Source: Candidatus Latescibacterota bacterium
GTDB taxonomy: Bacteria; Latescibacterota; UBA2968
DNA length: 64,000 nt
NCBI GenBank assembly: GCA_022824945.1
Contig: JAJDYX010000007.1
Span: forward strand, 40,094 to 104,093
Reading direction: 5' to 3'
Part shown: positions 8,280 to 17,727 of the stretch, in pieces
How positions within the stretch are numbered: position 1 is the stretch's first letter
Layout of the letters: every line of letters begins with the position of its first letter
The notes under the pieces: model-generated
The model's database searches: none
What the model saw: the letters and a program-made list of their open reading frames with translations, nothing else
Told to the model about the DNA's origin: nothing
Program-made: the position numbers and the translations under genes

Positions 8280-10085
8280 ATGGATGTATTGCTGGATGAT
8301 GTCAAATTGCCGTCGTATTTAGATCGCCTGACGGATACGGCTCTGGATCTCAGGCGCGTGCAGGGTATGGTGCGCGTTGGTCCCGATGTGTTATTTGTGA
8401 TCTTGAGTGGCTCCCTGTTCAAGTTGACGGCAGAGAGAGGGGTGCTTGAACCGGTGTTTGATTCTGTGGGACGGATTTGGCCAGCCGATGATAATTGTGC
8501 GCTGGTCGAATCGGAAGGCGCGCTGTGGCGGGTTGATCTGGACGGTACAAAGGGGCGTTTGCTCACGATTCCCAAAGGGACGATTTCCTATGATGTCAAA
8601 TGGGGCATACGGGGTCTGGTTGTGGGTGCGCTTGTAGATCGCCGCGCGCCTGCGGATCCCAAAGCACCTTATTTTTATCCCGCGCCGAGAGAAAAGGTCA
8701 CGCTTTGTCGATATGCTTCAATTGAGGGGTGGCACGATCTCGCCGATGTGCCAGAAGGATGCGGGAACTTGAGTATGTGTCGATATGGCCGTCGAATCGC
8801 CTGGCGAGAATCCCTCAATGTGGTTCCCGAAGAAGCGCAACGGGGAGAGTTTTACGGTTTTGATTTGAATACAAATGAGGTCCGAAAGTTGACCGAAGGG
8901 GCTGGCAAAGCCGGTCGTGTGGTAATGGCTTCGGATGGCTCTGCGCTACTTTACGAAGCCAATCACGAGGCTACGTATCCCATTACGACACATACGGATT
9001 TGTGGTGGTTGTCATGGGATGAGAGCGAACGGGTAAATCTCACAGAGGGCGGGCGCTGTATTGCGCGCTTTGGCTGGGGACCGCGCGAAAAAACCGCATG
9101 GGTGTCGTTTGTGGAAGGGTTGGAAACGCAGACGGAAGTGCTGGCTCTGGACGGGACGCCAGAGGGAACATTTGGGGATCTGGACGCGGTATCAGATATC
9201 GTGTGGATGCCCGATGGATTGGCGATTTTTGAAACCGAAGATGCGGAGCGATTTCCCGCAATTTGGACGGGAACGCGCCGGGTGCCCGTGCCCCAGCCAG
9301 AGAATTACGAGGATTTGCGCGTTTTAGAAATGGAATGGGAAGCCCCAGATGGCATGGAGATCGAAGGCGTGCTCTACGAAGCAGATCGCCTTAGAGGCTC
9401 TGCACCGCTGCTGGTTTCAGCGCACGGCGGACCTGCTGCGCCGGTGGAGAATGTGCGCAGTGAGGTGGTCCGGTATCGCCATTTGCTGCGGGCGGGGTAC
9501 CGGGTTTTTCGTCCGGCATTTCGAGGGTCCCTGGGATTTGGCGACGATTTCGCACGGAGCAATATCGGATGCCAGGGGCGGGCTGATCTTGAAGATATTA
9601 TTTCGGGTGTTGATTTTTTGGTTGAAGAAGGGCTTGCAGTAAAGAATCGGGTGGGTATTTTCGGTGCGTCTTATGGAGGGTATATGACGTTGCGGGCGCT
9701 ATCTGTGACGGACCGATTTCAAGCCGGCGTCGCGCTTTTCGGTTTTATCGACAACAGGCGGATGACTCTGGAGACGGGTGATTTTACGTATGAGACAGAG
9801 TATTTGGAACCGCTATCTTGGCCGATTACAGAGCGTACGCGCGGGGGCGATGTGTTTCCCAATTTGGGCGCTATTCGCACGCCGCTTCTGCTGTTGCACG
9901 GCGATCAGGATCCGATTTGTCCGCTGTCAGAATCCAAAGTTACCTGTCGCGCGCTGGAATCACTTGGGGTGCCAGTGGGGCTGGTGGTATATCCGGGCGA
10001 AGGGCACGGATTTCGGAAAGAGAAAAACCGCCGCGATAGTGCGCGACGGACGCTGGCATGGTTTTTGAACTATTTGTCGCCCTGA
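8280..10085 (+). CDS. S9 (prolyl oligopeptidase-type) serine peptidase or acylaminoacyl peptidase
   Basis: A beta-propeller-like N-terminal half is followed by an alpha/beta-hydrolase catalytic domain. The catalytic serine lies in FGASYGGYM, the aspartate in HGDQDPICP and the histidine in GEGHGFRK; HGGP at the oxyanion region is typical of S9. No signal peptide is visible. The frame is open from 8250, but the ATG at 8280 has GGAAGGA 5 nt upstream and gives 601 residues. It probably cleaves small peptides in the cytoplasm. Its 3' end overlaps the convergent oxidoreductase gene by 16 bases. Confidence 0.9.
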   Translation: MDVLLDDVKLPSYLDRLTDTALDLRRVQGMVRVGPDVLFVILSGSLFKLTAERGVLEPVFDSVGRIWPADDNCALVESEGALWRVDLDGTKGRLLTIPKGTISYDVKWGIRGLVVGALVDRRAPADPKAPYFYPAPREKVTLCRYASIEGWHDLADVPEGCGNLSMCRYGRRIAWRESLNVVPEEAQRGEFYGFDLNTNEVRKLTEGAGKAGRVVMASDGSALLYEANHEATYPITTHTDLWWLSWDESERVNLTEGGRCIARFGWGPREKTAWVSFVEGLETQTEVLALDGTPEGTFGDLDAVSDIVWMPDGLAIFETEDAERFPAIWTGTRRVPVPQPENYEDLRVLEMEWEAPDGMEIEGVLYEADRLRGSAPLLVSAHGGPAAPVENVRSEVVRYRHLLRAGYRVFRPAFRGSLGFGDDFARSNIGCQGRADLEDIISGVDFLVEEGLAVKNRVGIFGASYGGYMTLRALSVTDRFQAGVALFGFIDNRRMTLETGDFTYETEYLEPLSWPITERTRGGDVFPNLGAIRTPLLLLHGDQDPICPLSESKVTCRALESLGVPVGLVVYPGEGHGFRKEKNRRDSARRTLAWFLNYLSP

Positions 10086-11269
10086 GGATAATGGTCGTAG
10101 TTCATCATGTCATAGGGCTGCGTCGAGATTGCCCAGTTGACGCCGAGTTCCGAGAAGAGTTTGCCCGTGCGGAAGCTGTGGTCTAACAAGTCGTCCAGGC
10201 CCTTGATGATGTGGAAGGTCGCGCCGTCGCGTTTGACGTCGCGGCCATCAACTGTGACGATATTGGGACAGCTTTCGTGTGCGCCGTTGACGCACAGGGT
10301 TTGTGCGCGTGCGACTTCTGGTGGGCATAGGGGCGTGGCGTTGTTTTGCAGTACGTCGATGGCGTTGTGAAACGGGCCGTGATGGTCGCGCAGGTTGTGC
10401 TCTTCAAAGGATTCCGAACTGCCGTCGTTGTAGCGGATGATCGAACCGGGGCGGCTCCATTCGACTGTCCCGTGCTCGCACTGAAGTTGCATGAGGGGGT
10501 TGAAATTTTCGCGGGTGGAATGGGAGAGGCCGATGAGGACATCGATGCCATTTGCCAGAATGCGGAGTACGGCTGTGTCGAGTGTCTGTATATCGCGTGC
10601 GCGGTAGAGCTCGGCCTGTACGGTTTCGGGCATGGCCGATTCATGATGGGTTGCGCCACACAGGTACATGGCATTGTTGAGGTCGTGTGCCATGGCGTTG
10701 TTGATCGGGCTGTCGAGGACCAGGGTGCCGTCGTCGAGTGTGAGCCGCCCGGCCCAGGTATTGCGGCTGTAATACAGGTTGTTGCGCGGCCATCCACCTT
10801 TGATGCGAATGGCGTGCAATTTGCCCAGCCGGCCGTCCAATAAGCGGGTTTTGATGGTCTGGATGCTGGGGGCGTAGATCGATTGGTACCCTATAAGTGC
10901 GATTTTGTCCGTTTTATTTTTTATTTCGATTAAGTGATTGGCATCCTGTACCGTGGCTGCCAATGGTTTTTCACAGATAACATTGAATCCCGCTTCGAGT
11001 GCTGCGACGGAATAGGGGACGTGATAGTGAATGCCAATGGGCAGGGTGATGTAATCTATGCCTCCTGCGCTGAGGAGATCGTCATACGTGTCGTAAACGC
11101 GAACATTGCGGGTTTTAAATTCGGCGAGTTTTTCGGGATGGTTTTCAGGGTCAATGACAACGGCGGCATCGAGGCGCGCGCGTCCCTCTCGTTCGAGTGC
11201 TTCGACAGAGCGTACGTGTGTTTGCCCAAAGCCGCCAATGCCAACAATGCCAAATTTTACGGGATTCAT
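10070..11269 (-). CDS. Gfo/Idh/MocA-family oxidoreductase (2)
   Basis: A 399-residue NAD(P)-dependent oxidoreductase with the Rossmann motif GIVGIGGFGQTH and the catalytic lysine in VICEKPLA. The C-terminal domain carries an AMAHDLNNAMYL segment where relatives hold the active-site histidine. It is transcribed away from the oxidoreductase at 11355 across an 85-nt divergent gap, and its stop overlaps the end of the S9 peptidase by 16 bases. Substrate unknown; the neighbourhood suggests a sugar or polyol derivative. Confidence 0.88.
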   Translation of the reverse strand: MNPVKFGIVGIGGFGQTHVRSVEALEREGRARLDAAVVIDPENHPEKLAEFKTRNVRVYDTYDDLLSAGGIDYITLPIGIHYHVPYSVAALEAGFNVICEKPLAATVQDANHLIEIKNKTDKIALIGYQSIYAPSIQTIKTRLLDGRLGKLHAIRIKGGWPRNNLYYSRNTWAGRLTLDDGTLVLDSPINNAMAHDLNNAMYLCGATHHESAMPETVQAELYRARDIQTLDTAVLRILANGIDVLIGLSHSTRENFNPLMQLQCEHGTVEWSRPGSIIRYNDGSSESFEEHNLRDHHGPFHNAIDVLQNNATPLCPPEVARAQTLCVNGAHESCPNIVTVDGRDVKRDGATFHIIKGLDDLLDHSFRTGKLFSELGVNWAISTQPYDMMNYDHYPQGDK

Positions 11270-11354
11270 AAATTGCTCCTTTGTGAGAGATTAAAAAAAG
11301 CAAAAACCATTGCACGAGCAACTGAAATTAGTGGGATAAACGCAGGAGGGCATG

Positions 11355-12338
11355 ATGAAAGACGTTTTATCTGTTGGGCTGATTGGCGCGGGTTCAAATG
11401 CAGGGGGACATGCGCGCAGTATTGCGGCTAATGGGAATATCCGTCTGGCGGCAGTTATGGATATAGACCGCAGTCGGGCAGAGGCTCTTGCCGGTGAGCA
11501 CAACGCCCGCGCCTATGGGGTGTTGGATGATTTATTGAATGATCCCGAGGTGGAGGCCGTGCATGTGTGTTCGATCCACAAAGCACACGCCGAGCAGGTG
11601 GTTGCCGCGGCGCGTGCGGGCAAACATGTGCTGGTTGAAAAGCCGATGGCGCTGTCTGTGGCTGAATGCGATCGCATGATTGCGGCGTGTGAAGATGCCG
11701 GTGTGGTGCTGATGGTGGGACAGGTGATGCGGCACTTTCCCGTGAATTTGAAGGTGAAGGCGCTGATTCGGGAAGGTGCGATTGGCGAGGTGGGACACAT
11801 GATCCGCAGGCGATACGGCAATTTTGATCCGCCAGACCGGTCGTGGTATCTCGATTTGGAATTGGGCGGTGTTTGTGTTTTGTATTGTTTTGGTCCTCAC
11901 GAGTACGATATTTTGCCCTGGTATATCGATTCTCCGGTGGTAAAAGTATATTCGCAGGGCAGTGAAAGCGCAGAGCGATACGCGGGGCAAAAGGATTCGT
12001 ATTCGACGATTATGAATCACAAAGATGGTACAGTGAGTGTGCTGACGCAAACTGTGGTGACGCATACTGGCGCACACGATACGTATATTATGGGTAGCGA
12101 GGGATCCATCTGGATGACCAATCAGAAATTGATGGTCAATGGCAAAGAAGTGCCCATAGATGAGACCTCTCGGGTGGGGATGCCCAATCAGATTGGTGAA
12201 TTTGTGGATTGTTGTCTCAATGGAAAAGTGCCCGATGCCAATGGCAGGTCTGTGCGGCATACGATGGCTGTGATTGAGGCGGCGAAGCTCAGTGCTGAGA
12301 GTGGTGAATCGGTGATGATAAATGGAGAAAATACATGA
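11355..12338 (+). CDS. Gfo/Idh/MocA-family oxidoreductase (3)
   Basis: A 327-residue oxidoreductase with an N-terminal GLIGAGSNAGGHAR nucleotide motif and VLVEKPMALS catalytic motif. Two ATGs compete at 11352 and 11355; AGGAGG at 11344-11349 is only 2 nt from the first and 5 nt from the second, so the second is preferred. Its stop overlaps the ATG of the next sulfatase (ATGA), which indicates translational coupling. It probably oxidises a sugar-like product freed by the neighbouring hydrolases. Confidence 0.9.
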   Translation: MKDVLSVGLIGAGSNAGGHARSIAANGNIRLAAVMDIDRSRAEALAGEHNARAYGVLDDLLNDPEVEAVHVCSIHKAHAEQVVAAARAGKHVLVEKPMALSVAECDRMIAACEDAGVVLMVGQVMRHFPVNLKVKALIREGAIGEVGHMIRRRYGNFDPPDRSWYLDLELGGVCVLYCFGPHEYDILPWYIDSPVVKVYSQGSESAERYAGQKDSYSTIMNHKDGTVSVLTQTVVTHTGAHDTYIMGSEGSIWMTNQKLMVNGKEVPIDETSRVGMPNQIGEFVDCCLNGKVPDANGRSVRHTMAVIEAAKLSAESGESVMINGENT

Positions 12339-13795
12339 ATCAACCCAATGTTATCATTATTATGAGCGATCAGATGAAGGCCATGGCGAGCCATTTATAC
12401 GGCAGTGCGTTTTGTCAGACGCCGTCGTTAGAGCGGATGGCGAATGAGGGCGTGTTGTTCAAACACGCTGTTACACCGCATCCGCTATGTGTACCGTGTC
12501 GCATTTCATTTTGGACCTCTCAGTTTCCGCATTCGCACGGTGGACGGCGAAATCAGACGCTGATGCCGGGGGATGCCACGCATGCGTTTAAGCTGTGGAA
12601 AGCGGCGGGATATCGGTGCGGATTAATTGGCAAGAATCACTGTTTTGAGGAAAAAAGCGATCTCGATTTGTTCGATGTGTGGTGTGAGATTGGACATGGG
12701 GGATTGCCCAGAGATGCTGCGACAAGGGGGATGGATTGGTTTCGTCCAATTGAGTCGATTAATGCCGCGCATGTGGTTCGCAGAAACCTGCCCGATATTA
12801 GCCCGCAGTTTTCTTACGGGACCAGCGATTTTCCGCTGGAGGATTATTCGACAGGATTGGTGGCGGGACAGACCGTGCGATTTTTAGAGCAATTTGGCAA
12901 TGATCCGTTCGCGCTGTGGGTGTCTATTCCCGATCCCCATACGCCGTATGAATGTCCCGAGCGATATGCGATTGCACCCGATGATGTGGTGATGCCGCCC
13001 TGGCGAGCGGATGAGTATAGCGATGGCACAGTGCCCGAACGCAACCGGGTATTGCATGCGATGATTGGAGTGGAAGAGGACTCGATTGAAGACGTAAAGG
13101 GTTGCGTGGGGGTGTATCACGGAATGGTGCGTTTTTTGGACGATGGCGTGGGGCAGATTTTAGACGCGCTGGATCGGCTCAATTTGCGCGAGAATACGGT
13201 TGTGGTTTTTTGTGCGGATCACGGTGATTTTTCGGGCGAACACGCGCAGATCGCCAAGGGGGGCGCGTTTTACGATTGTCTGACGCGCGTGCCGCTTATT
13301 GTGTCGTGGCCGGGGCAGATTCCGCAGGGCGTGGTGGATGAGAGTTGCGTCAATTTGATCGATATTGTGCCGACGGTTTTGCAATTGCAGGGGCACGATG
13401 TGCCGCGTTCGATGCACGGAGAGGGGTTACCCACGGTTACGGATACAGCACCGAGGGATGCGGCGTTTTCAGAATACGGCGCGGGTGGCCCGGCTTTTAC
13501 TATGGCGGATTTGGAACAGTTTGAGAAGCCCTGGGGGCGGCGGGCTATTGGACAGTCTTTACAATGGCGCGAGGCTGAGGGCCGCCGCAAGATGGTGCGT
13601 ACTGCCGAATGGAAGTATGTGCACGATCCTATGGGGGATCGGGATGAGTTGTACGATCTGGTGAACGATCCGTGGGAATTGTACAATGTGGTGGATAATG
13701 CCGATCACCGCGATATCATCGCAGATTTGCAATTAAAATTGGCGGATTGGAGTATTCGCACAGAGGATGCGAGACCCGTACCAATGCCAGCGTAA
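12335..13795 (+). CDS. Formylglycine-dependent sulfatase (2)
   Basis: A 486-residue sulfatase without a signal peptide. The metal motif IIIMSDQMKAM and the maturation motif C52-V-P-C-R56 are both present, and VFCADHGDFSGEH supplies the second metal motif. It shares the CVPCR form with the sulfatase at 6556-8007. It starts inside the stop codon of the preceding oxidoreductase and is followed by an esterase 11 nt later, so it belongs to a plus-strand operon for breaking down a sulfated compound. Phosphodiester or phosphonate hydrolysis cannot be excluded. Confidence 0.9.
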   Translation: MNQPNVIIIMSDQMKAMASHLYGSAFCQTPSLERMANEGVLFKHAVTPHPLCVPCRISFWTSQFPHSHGGRRNQTLMPGDATHAFKLWKAAGYRCGLIGKNHCFEEKSDLDLFDVWCEIGHGGLPRDAATRGMDWFRPIESINAAHVVRRNLPDISPQFSYGTSDFPLEDYSTGLVAGQTVRFLEQFGNDPFALWVSIPDPHTPYECPERYAIAPDDVVMPPWRADEYSDGTVPERNRVLHAMIGVEEDSIEDVKGCVGVYHGMVRFLDDGVGQILDALDRLNLRENTVVVFCADHGDFSGEHAQIAKGGAFYDCLTRVPLIVSWPGQIPQGVVDESCVNLIDIVPTVLQLQGHDVPRSMHGEGLPTVTDTAPRDAAFSEYGAGGPAFTMADLEQFEKPWGRRAIGQSLQWREAEGRRKMVRTAEWKYVHDPMGDRDELYDLVNDPWELYNVVDNADHRDIIADLQLKLADWSIRTEDARPVPMPA

Positions 13796-13806
13796 GGGAT
13801 ATAACT

Positions 13807-14769
13807 ATGAACCAACCACATCCGGAAATTCAGAAATTCGTACAGACATTTGAAAACGCGATGCACGAGGATGGTCTGACAGATCTACACAGCGGAGGGG
13901 TGGCGGCTGCAAGGGCTTTTAACGATTCGCGCAAAATGCCAGATGATATGTTGCCGCCTGTTTATTATGTGGAAGATAGCGCGATATCGAGGGAAACGGG
14001 GGAGATCCCCATTCGCATTTATCGCCCCAATGAGGATCGAGGGTTGCCGCTTCTCATGTGGTTTCACGGTGGGGGATGGGTGCTGGGCGATCTGGATACG
14101 GGAGAGTTTAAATGCAGAAAGCTCGCTCACGATGTGGGGTGTGTAGTCGTTTCGGTCGATTATCGCCGCGCGCCAGAAACGCCTTTTCCCGGTGCGATTG
14201 ACGATTGTTTTGCCGCTACGTTATGGGCGGCGTCTTCGGCAGATGAATTGGGGATTGACTCTTCCCGCATTGCCGTAGCTGGCGATAGTGCCGGAGGCAA
14301 TCTGGCTGCCTGTGTCGCCCTTCGTGCCCGAGATGCGGGATTAAATCTCGTTTTTCAATTGCTCGTTTATCCCGTTATTGAGGCAAATTTTGATCGCGCC
14401 TCTTATTCTGAAAATGCCGAAGGGTATTTGCTCACGGCCAGTGCGATGAAGTGGTTCTGGGATTGTTATGTTCCCAATATCGCAGACCGAAACCATCCCG
14501 ATGTCGCGCCCATTCGCGTTTCTGATCTGTCTGGCCTGCCGCCCGCGCTGGTTATGACCGCTGAATTTGACCCTCTCCGCGACGAGGCTGAAGATTATGG
14601 CCATGCCTTAAAAGCCGCAGGTGTTGACACTGTTACACGGCGTTATATTGGCATGACGCATGCGTTTTATATGTTGCCTACTGAAAATCCCGTTAATGAA
14701 ATTATTGCGGCGACCAATGAATCCATAGAGGCATTGCGCTGGGCTTTTGATAACTGTGAGCACCAGTAG
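13807..14769 (+). CDS. Alpha/beta hydrolase of the HSL (hormone-sensitive lipase) esterase family
   Basis: A 320-residue carboxylesterase-like protein. The oxyanion motif HGGGW is at 87-91, the nucleophile S161 lies in GDSAGGN, and the catalytic aspartate and histidine are in TAEFDPLRDE and GMTHAFYM. The frame is open from 13747 inside the sulfatase gene, but the ATG at 13807 begins where family homology begins and follows an AAGGGA box. It likely removes acyl groups from a small substrate in the same pathway as the sulfatase. Confidence 0.9.
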   Translation: MNQPHPEIQKFVQTFENAMHEDGLTDLHSGGVAAARAFNDSRKMPDDMLPPVYYVEDSAISRETGEIPIRIYRPNEDRGLPLLMWFHGGGWVLGDLDTGEFKCRKLAHDVGCVVVSVDYRRAPETPFPGAIDDCFAATLWAASSADELGIDSSRIAVAGDSAGGNLAACVALRARDAGLNLVFQLLVYPVIEANFDRASYSENAEGYLLTASAMKWFWDCYVPNIADRNHPDVAPIRVSDLSGLPPALVMTAEFDPLRDEAEDYGHALKAAGVDTVTRRYIGMTHAFYMLPTENPVNEIIAATNESIEALRWAFDNCEHQ

Positions 14770-14855
14770 GGATTGCGGCTTTAGACAGACGCCCAAAATG
14801 GGGGAGGCTGACAATAGATTACTGATCACTGATGATCAAATATAGGAGACCATAT

Positions 14856-15920
14856 ATGTCGTCATTAAAAGAACAATACGTAGAAGAGGGATATGTCGTT
14901 GTCAAAGATGTGCTCAATCTCGAGCGGGACATTTATCCCTTGCAAAAAGCCTATTCTGCGCTCCTTGATGCGCTGGCGCGAATTTATCTGGTTGAGACTG
15001 ATTCTGAAGCACTGGATAGATTTGATGAGATGTCTTTGCCCGAGCGGTTTGCAATGTCGCTCGGTGCGAGTCGGGGAACGGTTTTGCACCATCTCGATCC
15101 CGTGCTGAATATCTTTGTTCCTACTTTTCGGTGGCGCAAAGACCTGCCCGATGCACGGATTCCCGAAATGTTTGATCTTATGCGCCATCCAAAAGTCTTA
15201 GATGTTTTGGAAGTTCTTATCGGGCCGGAGATAGCTGCGTCGCCAATTTACCATTTTAATCTCAAACTCGCTCCCGATCATCTCAAGCTGGCGGACCAGG
15301 TGGCTGGGTCCGTGGGGGCAGATCTTTCGAAGGAAGGGTTTTATACATTTCAGGTGGGCAAAACAGGATGGCATATGGACGCGGGTTCGGGCCTGAGGGA
15401 TTCTCATGAGAGCGAGATTGTCAATGCGTGGATTCCAATGACCCATGCGACCGAAGAAAATGGCTGTTTGGTCGTTATTCCCGGCAGTCACAAAGAAGGC
15501 GTAAAATACCATCCCTATCAGGAAAACCTCGATGGGCAGGGAATTACTCTGCCCGTTGATCCTGGAGATATTGTTTTTTTAGATAATAAAGTGATGCACA
15601 GTTCTACGCCCAACACGAGTCGTGAAGATTATCGCTGGGCTTATAATTTCCGTTATCTTCCTATTGGACAGCCCCCTGGCCGTCCCTTTATACCGGGTTT
15701 TGTTGCGCGCAGCCGCTCGGCTCCAGAAACAGAACTACACAATGCCTACGTATGGAGCGCAATGTGGGTTCGCTGTCTGGATTATCTCACTGAAAAGGGC
15801 GTGCCCGCATCTTATGAAGACAGGAGCAAAATGGGCCTTGAAGAGGCGCGGGCGATTACCAGCCACTGGCGCGAGCTCGCCCCCGATGTGGATGGCTGGT
15901 TGAGCCTGGGAAAGGATTGA
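14856..15920 (+). CDS. Phytanoyl-CoA dioxygenase (PhyH) family Fe(II)/2-oxoglutarate oxygenase
   Basis: A 354-residue PhyH-type oxygenase. The iron triad is H173 and D175 in GWHMDAGSG and H248 in KVMHSS; R260 probably binds 2-oxoglutarate. The ATG at 14856 follows TAGGAG with an 8-nt gap; an upstream in-frame ATG at 14832 lacks a ribosome site. Members hydroxylate varied small molecules; PhyH genes are strikingly numerous in Poribacteria and Latescibacteria. It is followed 1 nt later by an oxidoreductase gene, so a hydroxylation-then-oxidation route is plausible. Confidence 0.88.
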   Translation: MSSLKEQYVEEGYVVVKDVLNLERDIYPLQKAYSALLDALARIYLVETDSEALDRFDEMSLPERFAMSLGASRGTVLHHLDPVLNIFVPTFRWRKDLPDARIPEMFDLMRHPKVLDVLEVLIGPEIAASPIYHFNLKLAPDHLKLADQVAGSVGADLSKEGFYTFQVGKTGWHMDAGSGLRDSHESEIVNAWIPMTHATEENGCLVVIPGSHKEGVKYHPYQENLDGQGITLPVDPGDIVFLDNKVMHSSTPNTSREDYRWAYNFRYLPIGQPPGRPFIPGFVARSRSAPETELHNAYVWSAMWVRCLDYLTEKGVPASYEDRSKMGLEEARAITSHWRELAPDVDGWLSLGKD

Positions 15921-15921
15921 T

Positions 15922-16887
15922 ATGGATAAGGTAAAAATTGGTATTATCGGTCTCGGTCCTTTTTGTTCGGGCTATCATGTCCCGAATTTGCTCAAGAGGT
16001 CAGATGTGGAGGTTACGGCGATTTGCGATGTTTCCGAGGAAAGTTTGGATAATCGCAATGAGGGGCTGCGTGAGAGTCGGACATTTACCGATTACCGGAA
16101 TATGCTCGATCCGGATTTGGTCGATGGCGTTTTTGTGAGCACGCCCAATCAGATACATTTTGAGCCTTGTAAGTTGGCGCTTGAGCGGGGGATTCCGGCG
16201 ATTGTCGATAAACCAATGACGGTGAGTTTGGAGGATGCCGAGGAACTCGTGGCGTTGAGCAAGTCGCAAAATTGCATTTTGATGACGGCGTTTACGCGCC
16301 ATTTTATGTCCAGTACCGAGTATGTGAGAAGACAGATCGCGTCGGGTTCGGTTACGCCGCAAATGCTCACGGCTGTCCAGCGGAAAAGTCCCGTAAAGCG
16401 CAGTGTAGAAGACGGTGGCATGTTGCATCGGCGCACGATTCACATTACAGATGTTTTGCCGTGGATCACGGGCAGGCGCATAGTCAGAGTGGAGGGAAAA
16501 ATTCAATATGAGACGGGGCATATTGAGGAAACGCTGGTGGATATGCGTCTCGAGCTTGAAGGGGGATTGCGTGCCAGTTTGCTCTGTATAAAGAGTTGCG
16601 ACGAGAATCAGGATGAGGTCAATATATATACTGACAAGCAGAGTTATCGCCTGGAACGCCAACGCCTCTATGCGATTGCGCGCAGAGATGGCTGGGCGCG
16701 CGTGGATAACCTGCCCGAATATGGAAATTCGAGCGATCACTTCGTTGAGGCGATTAAAGGCAATTGTCCCGCTCCCAATGCCCCTTACGCCGATCCGCAC
16801 AGTGATGACGGTCTCCAGGCTCTGCGCGTTATTTTTGCCATGCACAAAGCCGCACAAACAGGGCGCGTGGTGGAGGTGGAAAAATAA
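15922..16887 (+). CDS. Gfo/Idh/MocA-family oxidoreductase (4)
   Basis: A 321-residue oxidoreductase with GIIGLGPFCSGYH as nucleotide motif. The usual EKP is DKP here (AIVDKPMTVS): the lysine is kept but the glutamate is replaced by aspartate. A GGMLHRRTIHITD segment probably supplies the active-site histidine. It begins 1 nt after the PhyH stop, so the two are almost certainly translated from one mRNA. Substrate unknown. Confidence 0.88.
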   Translation: MDKVKIGIIGLGPFCSGYHVPNLLKRSDVEVTAICDVSEESLDNRNEGLRESRTFTDYRNMLDPDLVDGVFVSTPNQIHFEPCKLALERGIPAIVDKPMTVSLEDAEELVALSKSQNCILMTAFTRHFMSSTEYVRRQIASGSVTPQMLTAVQRKSPVKRSVEDGGMLHRRTIHITDVLPWITGRRIVRVEGKIQYETGHIEETLVDMRLELEGGLRASLLCIKSCDENQDEVNIYTDKQSYRLERQRLYAIARRDGWARVDNLPEYGNSSDHFVEAIKGNCPAPNAPYADPHSDDGLQALRVIFAMHKAAQTGRVVEVEK

Positions 16888-17068
16888 AATGCATTGTCCT
16901 CAAAGGTGGTCTGAACCGTGTCACAATGACGAGCGCAAAGGAGATAAAAAATAAAAAGTGTCATAAACCATTGAGACGGCTATTGATGAAAATAGAAATG
17001 TTGGGTATATTTGATTTGTATTTATTTTTTACAATCACAACTACAGCATAGGGGATGGGAGGAAGACA

Positions 17069-17605
17069 ATGGGTGATAATGCGGTGGAACGTCGAAAAAA
17101 CGAGACCAGGCTTGATGGCATTGTTGAACAAATTGACAGAAGATTGACGATACTTGACCAGCGAGTTGACTCAAACCACAAAGATTTATTGACCAGGATG
17201 GATGACAAGTTTGCTGCTCAGTCGGCTCAGATGGATGCAAACTACAAGGACTTGCGGAACGATCACAAGACCTTGAGTACTCGTATGGATGAAAAATTTG
17301 AGGCTCATTCAAGGGTTATCGATGACAAGTTTGCCGCTTATTCAAGAGTTATGGATGAAAATTTTGAGGCTCATTCAGTTCGGATAGATACGAATTATAA
17401 GACATTGAGTACTCGTATGGACGAAATGTTTGCCGTCCAATCAACTCGTATGGATGGAATCCACAGAGATCTGTTGGCTCGGATCGATACAAATCACAAA
17501 GATTTGTTGACCCGAATGGAAAAAGGTCAACATTGGCTCATAGGAATTGGTATTACATCAATTCTCGCGGTGGTGGGATTGTTTTTTCACCATATCAGCA
17601 ACTGA
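17069..17605 (+). CDS. Membrane-anchored coiled-coil protein built of 11-residue repeats
   Basis: Not a recognised family. The 178-residue protein starts at an ATG preceded by GGGAGGA. From about residue 31 to 158 it is made of ten 11-residue units of the form xRhDxxxxxhx (for example TRMDEKFEAHS, RVMDENFEAHS) interrupted once by a 7-residue unit (NDHKTLS at 64-70). This hendecad spacing predicts a right-handed coiled coil. A hydrophobic segment at about 157-173 could anchor the C-terminus, leaving the rod in the cytoplasm or periplasm. There is no enzyme motif. It sits alone between an oxidoreductase and a sulfatase gene. Confidence 0.8.
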   Translation: MGDNAVERRKNETRLDGIVEQIDRRLTILDQRVDSNHKDLLTRMDDKFAAQSAQMDANYKDLRNDHKTLSTRMDEKFEAHSRVIDDKFAAYSRVMDENFEAHSVRIDTNYKTLSTRMDEMFAVQSTRMDGIHRDLLARIDTNHKDLLTRMEKGQHWLIGIGITSILAVVGLFFHHISN

Positions 17606-17663
17606 CCGCTTAAAAAAAGTCGCGTGAGTATTAATCTAAACATAATCACTGACGACACAAAAG

Positions 17664-17698
17664 GCCGTCCAGCCTCAAGTTGGACGGCTTCACCTTTT
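17664..17698 (+). terminator. Possible terminator after the coiled-coil gene
   Basis: An 8-bp stem (GCCGTCCA at 17664-17671, TGGACGGC at 17681-17688) with a 9-nt loop is followed by a weak T-rich stretch (TTCACCTTTT). It lies inside the longest open frame of the next sulfatase, which supports the later start at 17728. Confidence 0.5.
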
Positions 17699-17727
17699 GG
17701 ACTGAATATAAAATAAAGGGACTGGAA

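Noticed and set aside
17159..17509. 33-nt spaced repeats as a CRISPR array
   Set aside because: They are in-frame coding repeats without unique spacers; each unit encodes an 11-residue coiled-coil repeat.
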